Origin: Lentzea nigeriaca
GTDB lineage: Bacteria > Actinomycetota > Actinomycetes > Mycobacteriales > Pseudonocardiaceae
Direction: 5' to 3'
Assembly (NCBI RefSeq): GCF_016907955.1
Contig: NZ_JAFBCX010000021.1
Span: 62,001-126,000 of the forward strand
Length of the DNA stretch: 64,000 bases
Position 1 is the stretch's first letter. Each line of letters opens with the position of its first letter. The position numbers and the translations under genes were made by a program. The notes beneath the pieces were generated by a model, which saw only the letters and a program-made list of their open reading frames with translations, did no database searches and had not been told where the DNA came from. Shown here piece by piece: positions 8,537-16,445 of the stretch.

Positions 8537-9310
8537 TCAGCCGAGGTCACCGCCAGGTTCCATTTCCGGAGGATGGAAACCCGGTTCCAACGTCCGCCCG
8601 ATCCCGCGCGCCGCCACCTGCAACGCCGCCACGAGCCGCGCCCGCACGTTGCGCAGGTCGGGCACCACGATCCCGAGCGCCGCCACGACGTGCCCGTCCA
8701 CCTCCACCGGCACCGCCACGCTGCACGCGCCGAGCGTCATCTCCTCGAACGTCTGCGCGTACCCGTCCCGCCTGATCCGGTGCAGCTGCGCCCGCATCCG
8801 TCCCGGCTCCGTCACCGTGTAGGCCGTGATCCGCGTCAGGTGGTGTTGCAGGACCTCCTCCTGCACCTCCGCGGGGGCGTGCGCGAGCAGCACCTTGCCG
8901 ACACCGGTGGAGTGCAACGGCAACCTGCTGCCCGTCGAGCTGACGATCGGCACCGACGCGTGCCCCGACACCCGGTCCAGGTAGAGGACCTCGGTGCCCT
9001 CGCGCACGGCCAGGTGCACCACCGCGCGGGTGGCGGCGTGCAGGTCGTGCAGGAACGGTTCCGCCACCCGGCTGAGGTCGACCTCGCCCGCCGCCAGCAG
9101 CCCGAGGCGCCAGATCCTGCTGCCGATGACGTACTCGCCGGATTCCAGCCTGCGGACCGCGCCCCAGGCGACCAGCTCGGCCAGGAGGCGGTGGACGGTG
9201 CTGACCGGGAGGCCGCTTCGGCGTGCGATGCCGCTCAGGGTCTGGCGGCGGTGGCGGGCGTCGAACGTGCCGAGCAGGGAGAGCAGCTTGGAGGAGACGG
9301 TGGCGGCCAT
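8537..9310 (-). CDS. IclR-family transcriptional regulator
   Basis: 257 residues. A winged helix-turn-helix covers about 5-65 (SKLLSLLGTFDARHRRQTLSGIARRSGLPVSTVHRLLAEL) and the IclR effector domain follows with a GVGKVLLA segment near residue 137. ATG at 9310 is chosen; GTG 9325 would add five residues. It is the first gene of a two-gene operon with the aldehyde dehydrogenase and probably controls it. A perfect 10-bp palindrome, ATTCGCGAAT, overlaps its start codon and could be an autoregulatory site. Confidence 0.9.
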   Translation of the reverse strand: MAATVSSKLLSLLGTFDARHRRQTLSGIARRSGLPVSTVHRLLAELVAWGAVRRLESGEYVIGSRIWRLGLLAAGEVDLSRVAEPFLHDLHAATRAVVHLAVREGTEVLYLDRVSGHASVPIVSSTGSRLPLHSTGVGKVLLAHAPAEVQEEVLQHHLTRITAYTVTEPGRMRAQLHRIRRDGYAQTFEEMTLGACSVAVPVEVDGHVVAALGIVVPDLRNVRARLVAALQVAARGIGRTLEPGFHPPEMEPGGDLG

Positions 9311-9318
9311 TCGCGAAT
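9309..9318. promoter_or_regulatory. Short palindrome over the iclR start
   Basis: ATTCGCGAAT is a perfect 10-bp palindrome that overlaps the IclR gene ATG and sits in the 88-bp divergent gap to the phosphotransferase gene. It is a candidate operator only; short palindromes of this size can occur by chance. Confidence 0.3.
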
Positions 9319-9398
9319 TCTGCACTGGTGGGGACGGGTGCGCGTGCGCAGGCGAAAGTCGTTTCGGGCGCGCGCGAACCGCTGGTGACACTGGCCGG

Positions 9399-10136
9399 GT
9401 GACGTACCTGGGTGAGGGTTGGGACAGCCGGGCCGAGCTGGTCGACGGCCACTGGGTCGACCGGCGGCCACGCCGTCCGGAGGTCGGGCCGCAGCTGGTG
9501 CGCGAGTCAGTGGTGATGCCGTGGCTCGCGCCGCGGTTGCCGTTGCCCGTCCCGGTGCCGGTCGTGGTCTCGGACGAGCCTCTGGTCGTGCGGCACGAGC
9601 TGGTGCCCGGCGAGGAACTGGCGTCGCTCAACGCCGCCCAGGGCCGCCAGCTGGGTGAGTTCCTGCTCGCCCTGCACGCGACACCGGTGGCGGAGGCGGA
9701 GGAACGCGGTGTCGGCCGGATGACGTTGCCGGTCGAGCGGTTCCGTGCCGAGGTGGAGGTTCCGGGTGGCGAGGAGTTCCTGGCCAAGCTCGACGGGTTG
9801 CCGGCGGACACGCTCGTGCACGGCGACCTCGGGCCGGACCACGTGCTCGGCCGCGACGGCGTGCTGACCGGCGTGATCGACTTCGGTGACCTGCACATCG
9901 GGGACGCGGCACTGGACCTGGCGTGGGCGTTGAACTCCACGCCGCCGGAGTTCGCGGACGCGGTCGCGCTCGCCTACGGCGTCACCGAGGAGCTGCGGGC
10001 GCGGGCGTTGCTCTGGCACCAGCTCGGACCGTGGCACGAAGTGCTGTACGGCAACGACATCGGCGACCCGGTGGTGGCGGCCGAGGGGCTCGCGGGAGTG
10101 CGTGACCGGCTGCGGATCGGGGTATCCGCAGGCTGA
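9399..10136 (+). CDS. Aminoglycoside phosphotransferase (APH)-family kinase
   Basis: 245 residues. The Brenner motif VHGDLGPDHVL lies near residue 145 and the metal-binding IDFGDLHIGD near 163, with the usual late LDLAWAL helix. The N-terminal nucleotide lobe is short for the family. Such small APH-like proteins phosphorylate antibiotics, sugars or other hydroxyl substrates; nothing here picks one. The start GTG 9399 is taken because it gives the complete N-lobe and clears the divergent IclR gene. It may be cotranscribed with the small ORF that starts 22 bp downstream. Confidence 0.75.
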   Translation: MTYLGEGWDSRAELVDGHWVDRRPRRPEVGPQLVRESVVMPWLAPRLPLPVPVPVVVSDEPLVVRHELVPGEELASLNAAQGRQLGEFLLALHATPVAEAEERGVGRMTLPVERFRAEVEVPGGEEFLAKLDGLPADTLVHGDLGPDHVLGRDGVLTGVIDFGDLHIGDAALDLAWALNSTPPEFADAVALAYGVTEELRARALLWHQLGPWHEVLYGNDIGDPVVAAEGLAGVRDRLRIGVSAG

Positions 10137-10158
10137 GAGCTACCGTGAGGAGGAGCAG

Positions 10159-10311
10159 ATGCCCTGGGTTCGTCGGCACCGCCGCAACGCCCCGTACAGC
10201 TGGTTCCGCACCACCACGGTCCGCAGCCACTACCGCAGGCCGCCCGGTGGGGTGTGGATCCCCGTTCTCGTCGCGATCGCGGTGATCGTGCTGCTCATCG
10301 CCCTGTTCTGA
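10159..10311 (+). CDS. Small single-span membrane protein
   Basis: A 50-residue protein with a strong ribosome binding site (GAGGAGGAG, 10147-10155) spaced for ATG 10159. The first half is Arg/His-rich (WVRRHRRNAPYSWFR) and the last 20 residues form one hydrophobic helix (PVLVAIAVIVLLIALF). I know of no family. The arrangement suggests a positive-inside tail-anchored peptide. It directly follows the APH-like gene. Confidence 0.6.
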   Translation: MPWVRRHRRNAPYSWFRTTTVRSHYRRPPGGVWIPVLVAIAVIVLLIALF

Positions 10312-10327
10312 GGGTAGGGTCGGGGTC

Positions 10328-10504
10328 ATGGGGCAGTTGGGTGAGTTGTTCCCGGGACGCAAACTCCGCAGCGAGGCGACGGACTCCGGTACCGGTGAGG
10401 ACTACGAGGAGACCGGTCCGCTCGACCTCACCACGGGAGCCGTGCGGCTGAGGCCGCGCCCGAAACCCGCTGCTCCGCAACCCGATTCCGGCAACACCGA
10501 GTGA
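10328..10504 (+). CDS. Small DUF6191-like protein
   Basis: A 58-residue ORF starting at ATG 10328 and reading MGQLGELFPGRKLRSEATDS at its N-terminus. The LFPGRK start followed by a GPLDLTTGAVRLRPR segment resembles small actinobacterial proteins grouped as DUF6191, with no known function. A TAGGGT hexamer (10315-10320) 7 nt upstream of the ATG suggests a leaderless transcript. Charged, soluble, no export signal. The family assignment is from memory of the pattern and is moderate. Confidence 0.55.
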   Translation: MGQLGELFPGRKLRSEATDSGTGEDYEETGPLDLTTGAVRLRPRPKPAAPQPDSGNTE

Positions 10505-10526
10505 TCATCGGTACTACTCTTGGCCG

Positions 10527-11522
10527 GTGCTCGCCGGCCTGCTGTTCCTCATCCCCGCCGCGTTCTTCGTCTACGGGATGGTGCGCGACCGCCGCAGGCT
10601 GAGCAACGCGATCTGGCTCGGCATCACGCTCGTGATGCTGCTGCTCCTGCTCGCCGAGGCAGGCCGGGACAACCCGGTGATCAGCCTGCCGCTGCTGCTC
10701 GCGTTCATGCTCGCGGTGGTGGGGCTTCTGCTGCTGCCGCTGGCGTTGCTCGCGAACGGCCTCGTCATGGTCCGCCGCGAGGGCCGGTCGCTCGGCAACC
10801 TGCTGTCATTGCTGGCGGGACTCGCCCTGATCGGTGAGATGATCTACTTCGCGTGGGGCATCAGCCAGGCCGACGACTGGATCCGCGGCAGCGCGATCGG
10901 GTTGTTCCTGGTGTCGGCCTACATCGCGTTCCTGTTCGTGAGCCTGTTGCTGTACTCGGTGATCTACGGTCGCACCGGGCAGCGCAGCGGCTTCGACGGC
11001 ATCGTGGTGCTCGGCGCGGGCCTGATCGGCTCGCGGGTGCCGCCGCTGCTCGCCTCGCGCCTCGACCGCGCGCTGCGGCTGTACCGGCGCGACCGGGAGG
11101 CCGGGCGGTCGCCGGTGATCGTCGTGTCGGGTGGGCAGGGTGCCGATGAGGACGTCTCCGAGGCGTTCGCGATGCGCCAGTACCTGCTCGAGCGCGGGGT
11201 GCCCGACGACGACGTGGTCTTGGAGGACCAGGCGACCACGACCGAGGAGAACCTCCGCTACAGCAAGGAGTTGCTGGCCGACCGGGGCCTGCGCGGCAGG
11301 GTGGTCGCGGTCACGAACAACTACCACGTGTTCCGCACCGCCGTGCTGTCGCGCAACCAGGGACTGCGGCTGCAGGTCATCGGCGCGCCGACGGCCTGGT
11401 ACTTCGTGCCGAGCGCGTTCCTGCGGGAGTTCGTGGCGCTGCTGGTCCACAACCCCGTCGTGCACGGGCTGGCGTGCGCGGTGCTGATGGCGGGCGGGCT
11501 GGCGCTGACTCAGATCAGCTGA
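10527..11522 (+). CDS. YdcF (DUF218)-family membrane protein
   Basis: 331 residues. About five hydrophobic segments occupy residues 1-150. The DUF218 domain then runs from about 153 to 300: the GIVVLGAGL strand, VIVVSGGQGADEDVSEAFAM, the LEDQATTTEENL segment and VTNNYHVFRTAVL. Family members have been linked to envelope biology (SanA/YdcF/ElyC), but the reaction is not settled. A TACTCT hexamer (10515-10520) 6 nt before GTG 10527 suggests a leaderless message. Confidence 0.85.
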   Translation: MLAGLLFLIPAAFFVYGMVRDRRRLSNAIWLGITLVMLLLLLAEAGRDNPVISLPLLLAFMLAVVGLLLLPLALLANGLVMVRREGRSLGNLLSLLAGLALIGEMIYFAWGISQADDWIRGSAIGLFLVSAYIAFLFVSLLLYSVIYGRTGQRSGFDGIVVLGAGLIGSRVPPLLASRLDRALRLYRRDREAGRSPVIVVSGGQGADEDVSEAFAMRQYLLERGVPDDDVVLEDQATTTEENLRYSKELLADRGLRGRVVAVTNNYHVFRTAVLSRNQGLRLQVIGAPTAWYFVPSAFLREFVALLVHNPVVHGLACAVLMAGGLALTQIS

Positions 11523-11529
11523 CTTGGGG

Positions 11530-11964
11530 GTGCATGTGCAGGAGGACTCCGTTTTCTGCGCCATCGTCGCGGGAGAGGCCGAGGCGAGTGTCGTCTTCGA
11601 GGACGACGTGGTGGTGGCGTTCATGGACCTCGGTGCCGTGACGCCCGGCCATGTTCTGGTCGTGCCACGCGTGCACGCCGTGGGCCTGGAAGATCTGGAC
11701 GAGGACACGGGCGCGCACGTCTGGCGGATGGGCCATCGCATCGGTCGTGCTCTGCGGCGCTCCGGCCTGCGGTGCGAGGGGGTCAACGTGTTCCTCGCCG
11801 ACGGTGAGGCCGCGTTCCAGGAGATCTTCCACTTCCACCTGCACGTGTTCCCGCGCTTCCAGGGCGACAGCTTCCGCATCGACGCGGACTGGGCCACCCG
11901 CGCCCGCCATCTGCTGGACTCCGAAGCCGGACGCGTGCGCATGGGCCTGGCCGAGATCAGCTGA
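11530..11964 (+). CDS. HIT-family nucleotide hydrolase/transferase
   Basis: About 144 residues with the histidine triad HFHLHVFPR near residue 101, the N-terminal SVFCAIVAGE and the VLVVPRVHA strand. Family members hydrolyse dinucleoside polyphosphates or AMP conjugates. The start is uncertain among TTG 11524, GTG 11530 and GTG 11536, with a GGGGG run at 11526-11530 as the likely ribosome site. It follows the YdcF gene closely and converges on the glycosyltransferase gene with a 3-bp gap. Confidence 0.85.
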   Translation: MHVQEDSVFCAIVAGEAEASVVFEDDVVVAFMDLGAVTPGHVLVVPRVHAVGLEDLDEDTGAHVWRMGHRIGRALRRSGLRCEGVNVFLADGEAAFQEIFHFHLHVFPRFQGDSFRIDADWATRARHLLDSEAGRVRMGLAEIS

Positions 11965-11967
11965 CGC

Positions 11968-12657
11968 TCAGGTCGTCTCGCCCGGCTTGCGTTCCCACGC
12001 GGACCGGCCCCACTTCGCGATGAACGACTTCTTGTCCACTCCGGACTGTTCGCGCAGCACCGGGTTCTCGGCCGTGGAAGCGTTGGGGTGCAGGTGTTCC
12101 ACGGTGACGCCGCCGACGAGGACCGTGCCGCCGATGGCCTGCGCCTGCCACTCCAGGTCGTCGTCGCCGTACCACCAGCGGAACCGCTCGTCGGCGCGCA
12201 GTCCAGCCTGACCGCTCAGCACGAACGCGTAACCGGTCAGCCGGTTGTTCCTCGGCTCGATCGGGCCCTGCACCGTGTTGTGCCAGTCCGAGCCGCGGCC
12301 GAACTGGTCGGGGTAGGCGATCACGGCGCCGGTGCGGTCCATCGCCTCGACCATCGTGTCCAGGAAACCCGGTGGCAGCACCAGGTCGTCGTTCAGCACC
12401 GCGACCGCGTACTTCTCGCCGGCGGCCTGCTCGTGGGCCCAGTCGAGGCCGATGTTCCACAGCCTGCTGAGGTTCGGCGGTTGTTCGGAGTCCCGAACCA
12501 CGGTCGCGTCGACGTCCGCGACCGGTGGGGTGCTGGCGTTGTCGACCACCAGCACCCGCTCGGGCGGCAGACCGAGGGTGGCGATGGTCTGCCGCAGCTC
12601 GGCCGGGCGGTTGTGGGTGGGGATGACCGCGAACGTCAGCGTCATGATCGTCATCAT
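11968..12657 (-). CDS. Family 2-like glycosyltransferase
   Basis: 229 residues with the GT-A start FAVIPTHNRPAELRQTIATL, VLVVDNAS near residue 37, and a DxD-type LNDDL near 90; a second acidic cluster WWYGDDDLEW lies near 162. It probably moves a sugar from a nucleotide sugar to an unknown acceptor in the cytoplasm. The ATG at 12657 overlaps the stop of the DUF1579-like gene (ATGA), so the two are translationally coupled, although no shared role is obvious. Confidence 0.82.
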   Translation of the reverse strand: MMTIMTLTFAVIPTHNRPAELRQTIATLGLPPERVLVVDNASTPPVADVDATVVRDSEQPPNLSRLWNIGLDWAHEQAAGEKYAVAVLNDDLVLPPGFLDTMVEAMDRTGAVIAYPDQFGRGSDWHNTVQGPIEPRNNRLTGYAFVLSGQAGLRADERFRWWYGDDDLEWQAQAIGGTVLVGGVTVEHLHPNASTAENPVLREQSGVDKKSFIAKWGRSAWERKPGETT

Positions 12658-13103
12658 GGCACGCGGGTGAACCTCATGATCCAGTTCGTCTCCCAGGTCT
12701 CGCCGCCGTCGTAGGAGAACTGTTGCTGCCACACGGGTTCGTCGCCCGCCGTCCAGTCGAACCGCAGCTTCACCTCGTGGCCGCCGACCACGTCGTCGCC
12801 GAAGAACACGCCGTGCCCGTCGGTGAACCGGCCCTCGAGCGGCGGGTCGAGGTGGCCGGGGGCGCGGGTGGAGGCCCACCAGATGCGCCACACCTGCCGC
12901 AGCGGGTCGTACTGCCGCAGCGTCATGCCCTCCCAGTCGCCGGCGTGCAGGCTGTCGACGTTCCCCATGCCGCCCAGGATCGGCCGGCACTCGGCGTCCG
13001 CGTCGAACTCTGCCCACTCGGTGCCGCGGCCGGGGATGTCGGCGATCTTGCGGTTGGCCACGCGCCAGCGGCCGTGGAAGAAGTCGAAGTCGTTTGCACT
13101 CAT
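12654..13103 (-). CDS. DUF1579-like protein
   Basis: 149 residues, starting MSANDFDFFHGRWRV, which matches the DFFxGxW start of DUF1579-type beta-barrel proteins; later strands include RQYDPLRQVWRIWWAST and QQFSYDGGETWETNWIMRFTR. No export signal. The function is unknown. Its promoter region contains a perfect 9-bp inverted repeat (13125-13147) that could bind a repressor. It is the first gene of a two-gene unit with the glycosyltransferase. Confidence 0.7.
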   Translation of the reverse strand: MSANDFDFFHGRWRVANRKIADIPGRGTEWAEFDADAECRPILGGMGNVDSLHAGDWEGMTLRQYDPLRQVWRIWWASTRAPGHLDPPLEGRFTDGHGVFFGDDVVGGHEVKLRFDWTAGDEPVWQQQFSYDGGETWETNWIMRFTRVP

Positions 13104-13124
13104 GGGAGGGACGCTAGAACGGCG

Positions 13125-13147
13125 TCACTGACAACCGATGTCAGTGA
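13125..13147. promoter_or_regulatory. Inverted repeat in the promoter of the DUF1579-like gene
   Basis: TCACTGACA (13125-13133) and TGTCAGTGA (13139-13147) are exact 9-bp arms with a 5-bp spacer. On the minus strand a -35-like TGACAT and -10-like TTCTAG are about 18 bp apart, with the repeat over the -35. This is the geometry of a repressor operator. No adjacent regulator gene stands out as its partner. Confidence 0.55.
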
Positions 13148-13157
13148 TCGCGGTGTG

Positions 13158-13220
13158 CCCTGAGGTCGTGAGTGGTTTCCGCTGTCCGCACAACGGAAAC
13201 CAGTCACGACGGTCTCAGGG
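13158..13220 (-). terminator. Long stem-loop terminator of the NPP1 gene
   Basis: Left segments CCCTGAG, GTCGTGA and TGGTTTCCG (13158-13181) pair with CGGAAACCA, TCACGAC and CTCAGGG (13194-13220), broken by one mismatch and a 3-nt bulge, around a 12-nt loop. The stem includes the stop codon of the NPP1 gene. Confidence 0.7.
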
Positions 13221-13976
13221 CTGGAACGCGATACCGGACGGCTTGGCCCTCGACAGCTCAGTCGGCCACCTGCTGTCCTGCAGCGGGAAGTTGGCGTTGC
13301 CCCACGAGGAGCCGTTCAGCTTGTCCCGCAGGGCCGGGGCGAGGTTCTCCCAGCTGAGCAGCGCGGGCTCGTCCCAGCCGCCGTCTCCCCACGCCTCCGG
13401 CCGTTCGTCGGCCCCGGCGAAACGCATGACGTGCGTGCTGGCGCCGTCCTTGTGGTAGACGACCCTCGGACGGACGCCGGTCTTCGCCGGGACGTTGTTC
13501 CACGACCTGGTCTCGTACTGTCCGTGCCTCGACACGGACACGAAGCCGGGGGTCGACTGCCCCTGCGGCACCCACACCACGACACCTTCCCAGTCGTGGC
13601 GGTGCGATGTGGCGGTGCAGCCGTCGCAGCTCATGTCCTTTTCGAAGTACAGGGCGTAGGAAATCGCGCACCAGCCGTTGTTGCACTTGGCGCGCGAGTA
13701 GGTGTTGGCCTTGCCGAGGTGGTTGTCCCGGCATTCACCGGTCACCGGACCGGTGTCGTGCAGGCCGCCGTTGAGCTGGCCGCTGCTGTCGATGGCGGCG
13801 ACGGGCAGACAGCCGTCGCCGTCGTAGTCGAACAACGGCTGGAAGGTCCGCTGGAACGACGTGGCGTTCGCGGGCAGCGGGGTCAGCACGGCGGCTGAAG
13901 CGCTGTTCGTCATTCCCACGACCAAAGCCACGGCGGCGGTTCCGGTGAAAAGGGATTTGGCCAGACGAAGGGGCAT
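13215..13976 (-). CDS. Secreted NPP1 (necrosis- and ethylene-inducing-like) protein
   Basis: 253 residues with a Sec signal peptide of about 28 residues (cleavage near NSASA-AV). The mature part has the NLP heptapeptide region as SHRHDWEGVVVW, with His125, His127, Asp128 and Glu130, against the usual GHRHDWE. Cysteines at 56, 82, 98, 103, 117 and 120 suggest disulfides. NLPs from plant pathogens bind sphingolipids and lyse eudicot membranes; many bacterial members are untested and may be non-toxic. It has its own terminator and lies divergent from an AraC regulator, 193 bp apart, which may control it. Confidence 0.85.
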   Translation of the reverse strand: MPLRLAKSLFTGTAAVALVVGMTNSASAAVLTPLPANATSFQRTFQPLFDYDGDGCLPVAAIDSSGQLNGGLHDTGPVTGECRDNHLGKANTYSRAKCNNGWCAISYALYFEKDMSCDGCTATSHRHDWEGVVVWVPQGQSTPGFVSVSRHGQYETRSWNNVPAKTGVRPRVVYHKDGASTHVMRFAGADERPEAWGDGGWDEPALLSWENLAPALRDKLNGSSWGNANFPLQDSRWPTELSRAKPSGIAFQP

Positions 13977-14169
13977 TCTCGTGTTCTCCAGGTTTTACTG
14001 GCAGGGTCGGTCGGAGGTTATCCGTCGAAAGTGTTTCGGGACATCCATCCGCAGCCGTCGAATTCCCAGTCGAGACGGATGAGACGCGAATTCCTCCAGT
14101 CTTCCCCGAGGTTTTGCTGGACGGTGAACGTGCCTCGCGGGTACAGGGCGGTGCCGTAATCTGTGCGGT

Positions 14170-14604
14170 GTGACCGCCAAAGACCCGCGCCTGCAGGAGC
14201 TCGTCCTGCTCCGCAAGGTCCGTGACCGGATCGACCGCGAGTACCGGCAGCCGCTCGACGTCGCGGCGCTGGCGCGCGGGGTGCACCTGTCCGCGGGCCA
14301 TCTCAGCCGTGCGTTCAAGACGGCGTTCGGCGAGTCGCCGTACAGCTACCTGATGACCCGCCGCATCGAGCGCGCGATGACGCTGCTGCGGCGTGGCGAC
14401 ATGTCCGTCACCGAGGTCTGCTTCGAGGTCGGCTGCACGTCGCTCGGCACGTTCAGCACCCGCTTCTCCGAGCTCGTCGGCATGTCACCGAGCCAGTACA
14501 GGAAGGAAGCCGCAGAGGACGGCCAGGGCATCCCGAACTGCCTCGCCAAGGCCGTGATGCGTCCGATCAGGAATCGAGAAGCGGCGGCCGGGTCGGCCGA
14601 TTAG
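14170..14604 (+). CDS. AraC-family regulator (short)
   Basis: 144 residues, essentially a bare AraC DNA-binding domain: two helix-turn-helix units at about 15-60 (DVAALARGVHLSAGHLSRAFKTAFG) and 68-112 (MSVTEVCFEVGCTSLGTFSTRFSELVGMSPSQYR). No effector domain is present. A TAATCT hexamer (14157-14162) 7 nt before GTG 14170 suggests a leaderless start. It is followed closely by a VOC protein gene, a pairing seen in many actinobacteria, and lies divergent from the NPP1 gene. Confidence 0.9.
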   Translation: MTAKDPRLQELVLLRKVRDRIDREYRQPLDVAALARGVHLSAGHLSRAFKTAFGESPYSYLMTRRIERAMTLLRRGDMSVTEVCFEVGCTSLGTFSTRFSELVGMSPSQYRKEAAEDGQGIPNCLAKAVMRPIRNREAAAGSAD

Positions 14605-14614
14605 GTTGACGCCC

Positions 14615-15037
14615 ATGTCAGTCATCATCGCCGCGGCGTTCCTGCCCGCAGACGACCCCGAGAAGTCCCTCGGCTTCTTCCGCGACGGCCTCGGCTTCGA
14701 GGTCCGTCAGGACGTCGGCCAGGGCACCATGCGCTGGATCACCGTCGGTCCGCCCGACCAGCCGGAGACCGGAATCGTGCTGCACCCGCCCGCCGCCGAC
14801 CCCGGTGTGAGCGACGAGGAGCGCCGCACGATCGCCGTTCTGATGGCCAAGGGCGTCTACACGGCCATCTCGCTCGCCTCCAAGGACCTGGAGGGCGCCT
14901 TCGATCGCTTGAGGGCGTGGGTCGAGAAGGAGGGCGCGGGCGAGGTGCTGCAGGAGCCGGAGGACCAGCCCTGGGGTGTGCGGGACTGCTCGTTCCGCGA
15001 CCCGGCGGGCAACCTGGTGCGCATCAACCAGCTGTGA
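14615..15037 (+). CDS. VOC-superfamily (glyoxalase/bleomycin-resistance-like) protein
   Basis: 140 residues with two beta-alpha-beta-beta-beta units; FFRDGLGFEVRQDV in the first half and WGVRDCSFRDPAGNLVRINQL at the end are typical. Metal ligands are not fully recognisable, so an enzymatic or a binding (resistance) role are both possible. ATG 14615 is preferred over TTG 14606. It follows the AraC gene by 10 bp and may be its target. Its end overlaps the end of the convergent DUF998 gene by 14 bp. Confidence 0.85.
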   Translation: MSVIIAAAFLPADDPEKSLGFFRDGLGFEVRQDVGQGTMRWITVGPPDQPETGIVLHPPAADPGVSDEERRTIAVLMAKGVYTAISLASKDLEGAFDRLRAWVEKEGAGEVLQEPEDQPWGVRDCSFRDPAGNLVRINQL

Positions 15038-15683
15038 CAACGTGCCGCGGGACTCGTGCCGCGAGCAGGAGTCCCGCCGCGATGGTCAGCAGCTGCACGC
15101 GTTGCACGAGCCCGGCACCCGGCTGGTTCGCCAGGACGACGGACAGCGCGCCGGTCGTGAGGAGCAGGCCGACCACCCATGCGTTTCGCAGTCGCACGGC
15201 GGCGAGCAGGGCGCTGACGAACGTCAGCGCGCTGGTGACCTGGTGCAGCCGGTGCCCGAGTGACACCGCGCCGGTGTTCTCGCGGTAGTGGCACAGCGCG
15301 TCGACGCTCGCCGCGCAGTCGAGCGACAGCGCGGTGTCGGCGAGGGTCGCCGCAGCGAAGGCGATCAGGAGCAGAGCGGGCAGGCTGCGGTTGGTGAGGA
15401 GGGCTCGCAGCAGGGCCAGCGGCCTGCCAGTGGCGGGCAACCTCGCGACGCCCGCACGACCTCGCAGCTCGCGGGCGGCGAACAGCAGACACACGGCGGC
15501 CAGCGCGTCGGTGGTGCGGAAGAGCCATCGGAACGGCTGGTCGTCCGCCAGCAGCTCGCTCACGTAGCTGTCCACCATGGACAGTCCGGTCGGGAGCACG
15601 AGTTCGAGGAGCCAGCACGAGTACAGCAGGGCCGCGGCGATCAGCCACGTCCTGCTTGCGGCATGCTGGTTCTCGTGATCCAT
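15024..15683 (-). CDS. DUF998-family membrane protein
   Basis: 219 residues with about six hydrophobic segments. The first helix with LPTGLSMVDSYVSELLADDQP and the following arginine loop resemble DUF998 proteins of unknown function. It begins at ATG 15683, and its first codons overlap the start of the divergently read alpha/beta hydrolase, an unusual head-to-head overlap; the true start could be further in. Confidence 0.7.
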   Translation of the reverse strand: MDHENQHAASRTWLIAAALLYSCWLLELVLPTGLSMVDSYVSELLADDQPFRWLFRTTDALAAVCLLFAARELRGRAGVARLPATGRPLALLRALLTNRSLPALLLIAFAAATLADTALSLDCAASVDALCHYRENTGAVSLGHRLHQVTSALTFVSALLAAVRLRNAWVVGLLLTTGALSVVLANQPGAGLVQRVQLLTIAAGLLLAARVPRHVVTAG

Positions 15684-16445
15684 GTTCGCGGCTCCGATGT
15701 GCACGTCGTCGACGACGGACCGGCGGACGCGCCGCCGGTCGTGCTCACCTCGGGTCTGGCGGGCGGGCTCGCCGACTGGGATCCGCTGGTCCGGCTGCTC
15801 GTGCCGGCACAACGGGTGCTGAGGTTCGACCGGCCGGGCAACGGCACGAGCACGCCGTCACCCGAAACGCCGTCCGTGCGGCGCGACGTGGCTGTGCTGG
15901 ACGCGGTGCTGGACGTCGCGGGAGCCCCGGCCGTGCTGGTCGGGCACTCGCTCGCGGGCCTGCACGTGGAAGCCTACGCGCGGCTGCGGCCGTCGCGGGT
16001 GCGTGGTGCCGTGCTCGTGGACCCGAGTCTCGTGCCGCCGGGGATCGGCCGGCCGTTCGACGTCGGCGCGGTGCTCGCGACCGCCGTCCTCCGGCTCGGT
16101 CTCGCGGAGCTGGCGGCGCGGTGCGCCGGTCCGCTGCTCCGGCTGGCGGGCAGGCCACCGGCCGGTCCCGGCGCGGTGGCGGAGCTCGCCGGGTACGCCG
16201 ACCTGGTCGCCGAGGTGGACGCGTTGCGGGCGGCGCACCCGCTTCCCGACGTGCCGTGGTGGGTGCTCACGGCGGGAGGAACGCTGGGAGGCCCGAGTTC
16301 CGCCCGCCGCATCCTCGCCGCGCACGGGGCGATGGCAGCGCTCGCTCGACGCGGCGTGCACCGGATCGTGCCGGACTCGACGCATCTGCTGCAGCTCGAT
16401 CGTCCCGCCGCGGTGGCGGAGGCCGTGCTCAGAACAGGTCGGTGA
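15675..16445 (+). CDS. Alpha/beta-hydrolase
   Basis: About 256 residues. The nucleophile elbow GHSLAG lies near residue 81 and a late His is in PDSTHLLQLDRP. The oxyanion strand is replaced by LTSGLAGG rather than HG. The substrate is unknown. The start is GTG 15675 or ATG 15663; CATGCT at 15662-15667 is placed as a -10 would be for a leaderless GTG 15675. It runs 17 bp into the convergent DUF2076 gene. Confidence 0.78.
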   Translation: MIHVRGSDVHVVDDGPADAPPVVLTSGLAGGLADWDPLVRLLVPAQRVLRFDRPGNGTSTPSPETPSVRRDVAVLDAVLDVAGAPAVLVGHSLAGLHVEAYARLRPSRVRGAVLVDPSLVPPGIGRPFDVGAVLATAVLRLGLAELAARCAGPLLRLAGRPPAGPGAVAELAGYADLVAEVDALRAAHPLPDVPWWVLTAGGTLGGPSSARRILAAHGAMAALARRGVHRIVPDSTHLLQLDRPAAVAEAVLRTGR

